Positions 58,584-64,000 of a stretch of 64,000 nt of DNA are shown here, piece by piece. Within the stretch, counting starts at the first letter, position 1, and each line of letters opens with the position of its first letter. Origin of the DNA: Chrysomallon squamiferum (lineage: Eukaryota > Mollusca > Gastropoda > Neomphalida > Peltospiridae); contig CM022679.1 in assembly GCA_012295275.1 (NCBI GenBank), positions 1,649,775-1,713,774 on the forward strand, written 5' to 3'. A program made the translations under genes and the position numbers. The notes beneath the pieces were generated by a model that ran no database searches, had not been told where the DNA came from, and saw nothing but the letters and a program-made list of their open reading frames with translations.

Positions 58584-61241
58584 AGAAAATAAGAAAGTGA
58601 TGTTTGGCAGTCTGTGCTACAAATATTTATTGATTAAAAATATAAACTGAAAATCATCACGTGTTAACATAGACGTTGGTGACACCATGTTAAGTGATAC
58701 GGAAGTAAACGTGGGCGTATGGCTGGTCTTCGGGTTCAGCCTGGCACTAGTTTGTCACAAGCCTTTGAATGTTTTCGTAAATGAAGCAACGGAACAGGGT
58801 TATCTTGTTGAAGTGACTTCGCCTTTGGCAAGCGATGGGTGCTGCACTCTGGTTGATACCATCTCAGAAAAGAGTTAGTAGAGTTTCAGTGAACATGAAA
58901 ACGACAGATAACTTGGTTCCTGTTTGCAGCATACCAGTGTCTCGGAAAGATGTTACATGACGTAGGCTTCGTATTTTGTTACACAGACGTGTCTTTCAGA
59001 GATGCAAATGGTTAAGCAACCACAAAAAGCAACAGCGTGTGGCCACAAAACAGACAAAGCAGAACACTCCAGCCTGCATAAACCAGAATACATGAACATG
59101 TATTGACAATTCCTTTCTCTAATTTTCAAGCATTATATCATGCAAAGTTATTTTTTTCCATTAGTATATAAATAAAAATACACATACACACATTTGTGTT
59201 AAAAAATATAGAAGCATATATGCGTGTCTGTGTATACAAGTATGTATGTATGGATCAGAGCATATACGTGTGTGTGTAGGATCAGTCCATATACATATGT
59301 ATATATGTATCTATATATGTGAACACGTCTATATATATGCTGTTTCCTATGTATTTGTGTTTAAAAACATGTATATTTATTTTTATTTATCTTCATTTCA
59401 TTATCACCACGAAGAATGAGAACTTAGACAAAATTTTCAAATTCTTTGGAAATAGGTTAATTTATCCTACCATAGACCAGTGGGACATCAGGGTTTCAAA
59501 CATTGTGATTTATCCACTCTATGATGATAGTGAGAATTTACACTAGCTCTATATTAATTTACAAACACATCTATATACACAACTTACATGCACATCTATA
59601 TTTAGATTACAGATTTCTACATTAACTTACATCCGCCTCTATATTTTCAAAGCACATCTGTACATCACATGCATGTCTACATGTACTCACAGACACAGCT
59701 GTATTTACATACACATATTTATTTACATAACTGTCTACAATGAAGAAAAACTGACTTTTATTTTTTCTCCCCCCCCTACTTTTTGTGGTACCTAAATATT
59801 ATAACGCATGTCAATTTGTATTATACTCTAAAATAAATTATCAAACACTATTACTATCATTATGATTATTGTTAGTAGTGGTATTGTTCTTGTTACTATG
59901 GCAATTACCTAATCATCATATTATTAATATTGTTTTTGTTAAATTTCCGTATCACCGTTATTATTATTATTATCACTGTTATTATTTATTTATTTATTTA
60001 TTTATTTTCTAATGACAAACTGAGATATTTGTTATTTTTATTTTTAACTGTAACTTAGACTTTCCATTGTTGTAGTTATTTCTGTTACCGTCATTGCTGT
60101 CTGGCTCATATTGCAGAGACGAAAGTAAACGACATTGCCCTTGTGAAACTCTCCAAAAGGGTACCTTCTGGAGGTACAAACAAATACATCCGGAAAATAG
60201 ACTTCCCGAGAAAAGATGAAATGTTCCTTTTTCGAACGATGTGTTCCCTCAGTGGCTGGGGATGTACCAGACCAGGTTGGTTCAGTGAATCGTTATTCTC
60301 CTTACTTTGTACAGAATTTTGATAATGTTGAACAAATGATAAGAAAAATCAGAAGAAAAGTTCTTAAAGATGATTTCCGTTGAAAACAAAAATTATAATT
60401 TTAATAGTGTAAAATTAACGAGGTTTTTGGTGTCTTTACTATCAGTTTGGATCAAACGTGAATTAAAAAAAAAATGGTTTTCATATATTTTGGTATCTTT
60501 TTAAAAATTTCCTTAATCCAGTTTTGCTATGAAATAATAAATGAACCTCCGGTTAAGGAAAGGAAAAAGATTTCTTTAAAACAATTTTCTTTTACGTTAT
60601 GAATCCATTTTTGTGAGCTTGGGAGGAATAGGCATATTTAAAAAAACATGTCCACTCTATCCCGGCTTTATTATCCCCAGTAACAACTGTAAATTAATGT
60701 CTGTATGGAATCAGGTTTATTTCCAGTATGTAAATATTACTACTGCGTTGTCTCCGTCTATCAACACGAATCATTTTTCCTAGTTTACTGAATGCTTGGA
60801 ATGAAAAGTCAAACTTTGCAAAGATCATGAATCTACACATTCATTATTATATTTCTTTATTGCTTCAATCATTCCATAATTTCAAACACACACAAAATAG
60901 TTTAGTCTTACGTAACAACATTCATAAAAAAACTCAAATATTTAATCAAAGAAGTTGCTCCGATCTCCAAACTAAAATGCACTAAAATGCAGTGAGTAAA
61001 TGTACACAGATATACCAGGATATTCACATTTGCTTTGTTTGTTTTTGTTTTTTGTTTGTTGTAGGTGGCCCTGTGTCACATTTGGCACAAACCATAGACG
61101 TTCCAATAAAACGTAGCGTCACCTGTGCTCTTTACTATGCTAAAGGAATGCGAAAAAGAATATGTGCAGGTTGCCACTTAAAACGCATTTCAGTCTGTGG
61201 GGTAAGGATGTAAACACCATACGCCAAAGACACACACACAA

Positions 61242-61276
<35 letters not shown>

Positions 61277-61909
61277 CTCTCTCTCTCTCTCGCGTACATA
61301 CATTCAAACATACACACACATACACAATTACACACACACATACACACATGCATACATTCAAAGATACACATATATATGACCACAATTACTGTTATATTGT
61401 TATAAGACTGAGTCAACTGCTACCACACTCATCCGGAACACTATTTTGATATTATTATAAAGATGACAGTACTGCTACCACATTCATCAGAGCCATTTCC
61501 TTTATATTAGTATAGAGATGACACTACTGCTAACACCTTTGTTAGTGTCACTACTATTATATTATAATAATTATGATAGTACAACTGATGTCACCACTGT
61601 CATATTATTATAAAAAAAATAATACAAATCATATTAATCAGTGTCATTATTGTCATATTATTGTAAAGGTGGTCATACTACTATCATGTTAGTCACTAGT
61701 GTTATATTGTTTTAAAAATTATAATATTACTATCACATTAATCAGTGTCACTACTGTTATATTGATTTAAGGGTGACAGCGGTGGAGGTCTGGTTTGTAG
61801 AAACAGGACGAAATACGTCTTACCTGGCACGTTATCGTTAGGATACAGACCGTCTATCTTTACAAGAGTCAGCGGCTACGTTACTTGGATACAAAGAATT
61901 ATCAAATGA

Positions 61910-62929
<1,020 letters not shown>

Positions 62930-62930
<1 letters not shown>

Positions 62931-63024
62931 AACACACCTACAAATAATATTTGTTACATAACAAGTCACTATAAATTCCGGCACAACCCGTACCACGTCA
63001 CTTGTTTACTTCATTATCGTCAGC
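62930..63024 (+). promoter_or_regulatory. SP4 core promoter with TATA box
   Basis: CACTATAAATTCCGGCACAA, then ACCACGTCACTTGTTTACTT, ends shortly before the ATG. It is closest to the SP2 promoter in its upstream part (ACATCTATAAACACACCT). Confidence 0.75.
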
Positions 63025-63688
63025 ATGATTCGTTTTCTCCTTCTTCTGAGTCTTCCGATTTTTCCAGTGGGTAAGAAAGTGTTTCTCTGAAGCAGACCAA
63101 GCTGTAACTTACTGTAGATAGTCTGTGAACGAAAACTATTTATTTAGACGGGTAACGTTGTGAGTGACAAGAAACTGTTGTGATCCTAACTGATCGATAT
63201 ATGAAAATTTCTCCAGCTCTGTGATAAGTGAACTGTTAGCGTTGAGAAAGGTTCAGTATATTTGTATGAACATATCTATGTATGTATGTGTATATATGTA
63301 TGTATATGAATATGTGTCTGTTTATATACGTATATATAGTTTTGTACATATGTATGTATGTGTATGTATATGTGTATGTAGGTATTTTTGTTTGTACAGA
63401 TGATGCTAATAATGCTAATGGCTACTTATGTATTCATTTAAGAGAATCGATCGTTTGAAAGTCGTGCTATAGGAGGCAGACCTACTGTGAAAGGCGAGAA
63501 GCCATGGCTTGTACTCCTCCAGGCTAAAATTCTCCAAGCGAGATTCCTTTGGCGTCCTATAGCATCTCTGCACGTTTCCTGTAGTGGTTCCGTGATCAGC
63601 GACTACTGGATCCTCACCGCCGCCCACTGTTTCAGACACGTGTATGCAGATCTAAGTCACATTTGTCAGTTTGATACATAATAATAAC

Positions 63689-63760
<72 letters not shown>

Positions 63761-64000
63761 GTACGTAGTAGTAGTGGTAATAGTAGTACTAGAGGAGCAG
63801 TAGTGGTGCTGGTGTGGTTGTAATGGTATTGATGGTTGTAGTACTGGTAATGGTAGTAGTAATGCTGGAGTTTGGGATAGTCGTAGAAACAGTACTATTA
63901 GTACTAGTCGTTATGGTAGTTGTAGTGGTGGTGGTGGTGGTAATGCTGATACTAGTAGCAGCTGTAGTAATAGTAGTTATAGTAGTTGTAGTAGTAGTAG
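63025..64000 (+). CDS. SP4, SP2-type serine protease, 3' part outside window
   Basis: Exon 1 63025-63070 (signal MIRFLLLLSLPIFPV) and exon 2 63443-63641 are intact and in phase. Exon 2 gives FESRAIGGRPTVKGEKPWLV, CSGSVISDYWILTAAHCF and RHV. Catalytic His is present. Activation Arg is followed by Ala-Ile-Gly-Gly, as in SP2. The remainder lies beyond the window, so whether it shares the GES variant cannot be seen. The window ends in the trinucleotide tract of intron 2. Confidence 0.87.

Larger units (their letters stand above)
56119..61909 (+). pseudogene. SP3, near-copy of SP1 with a frameshift before the catalytic His
   Basis: Exons: 56119-56164 (signal MIRFLLLLSLPIFPV), 56485-56684, 58246-58303, 59415-59529, 60117-60275, 61065-61201 and 61772-61909. 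Exon 2 is 200 bp against 199 in SP1, SP2 and SP4. An extra C in GGATCCCTCAC (about 56654-56656) shifts WILTAAHC to WIPHCRPL, removes the His motif and puts the rest out of frame. All later exons are intact and in the SP1 pattern (VNDIALVKL, CGGDSGGGLVC). Either a very young pseudogene or a base-call error. Intron 3 is longer than in SP1 (1111 against 375 bp) and includes the dispersed segment and (AT)n. Confidence 0.82.

Overview
The window is eukaryotic. Genes are split into many short GT-AG exons, the DNA is AT-rich, and micro- and minisatellites are abundant. Gene content (an Ig/HormR adhesion GPCR, an ADP-ribosylarginine hydrolase, a FOPNL/CEP20 centrosomal protein and a tandem chymotrypsin-fold protease family) together with a degenerate LINE suggests an invertebrate animal. 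A lophotrochozoan, perhaps a mollusc, seems likeliest, but this is a low-confidence inference without any database search. Exon coordinates below come from hand translation with splice-phase bookkeeping, so internal phases agree across each gene except where a defect is stated.

Layout. 1-21814 (+): the 3' part of an adhesion GPCR gene. It has an array of recently duplicated Ig-domain exons (1-6964), a hormone-receptor domain (7182-9975), GAIN/GPS (10534-14621), seven transmembrane segments (15454-19866) and a repeat-coded cytoplasmic tail (20482-21814). Its first visible intron holds a complete DNA transposon (191-2848). The two paralogous introns downstream keep the empty site, so the ends and the 3-bp target duplication can be read directly. 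21815-26652: intergenic and repeat-rich, with a duplicated copy of the receptor's TM5 exon at about 24717-25026. 26653-32836 (-): ADPRH, twelve exons, ending in a tail coded by a 30-bp minisatellite. 33104-36754 (+): a CEP20/FOPNL-like gene, head-to-head with ADPRH about 270 bp away, carrying one apparent 1-bp deletion. 37249-37448: assembly gap.

37762-64000 (+): a family of seven-exon S1-fold serine protease genes, SP1 (37762-43271), SP2 (44096-50467), SP3 (56119-61909) and SP4 (63025 to the window end). SP1 resembles SP3 and SP2 resembles SP4, so a two-gene block of about 18.7-18.9 kb has been duplicated. Between the blocks (50468-56118) lie two orphan copies of the protease core promoter, fragments of lost protease introns, a LINE 3' end and a 2.2-kb 30-bp satellite. 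SP2 has an intact reading frame but GES instead of GDS at the active serine. SP3 is frameshifted just before the catalytic histidine.

The most unusual pattern crosses gene boundaries. At six exon-intron junctions in the three left-hand genes, a tandem array has been seeded on the splice site itself. Exon end plus donor (or acceptor plus exon start) is repeated many times into the intron, leaving strings of decoy splice sites. No tRNA, rRNA or CRISPR array was seen.
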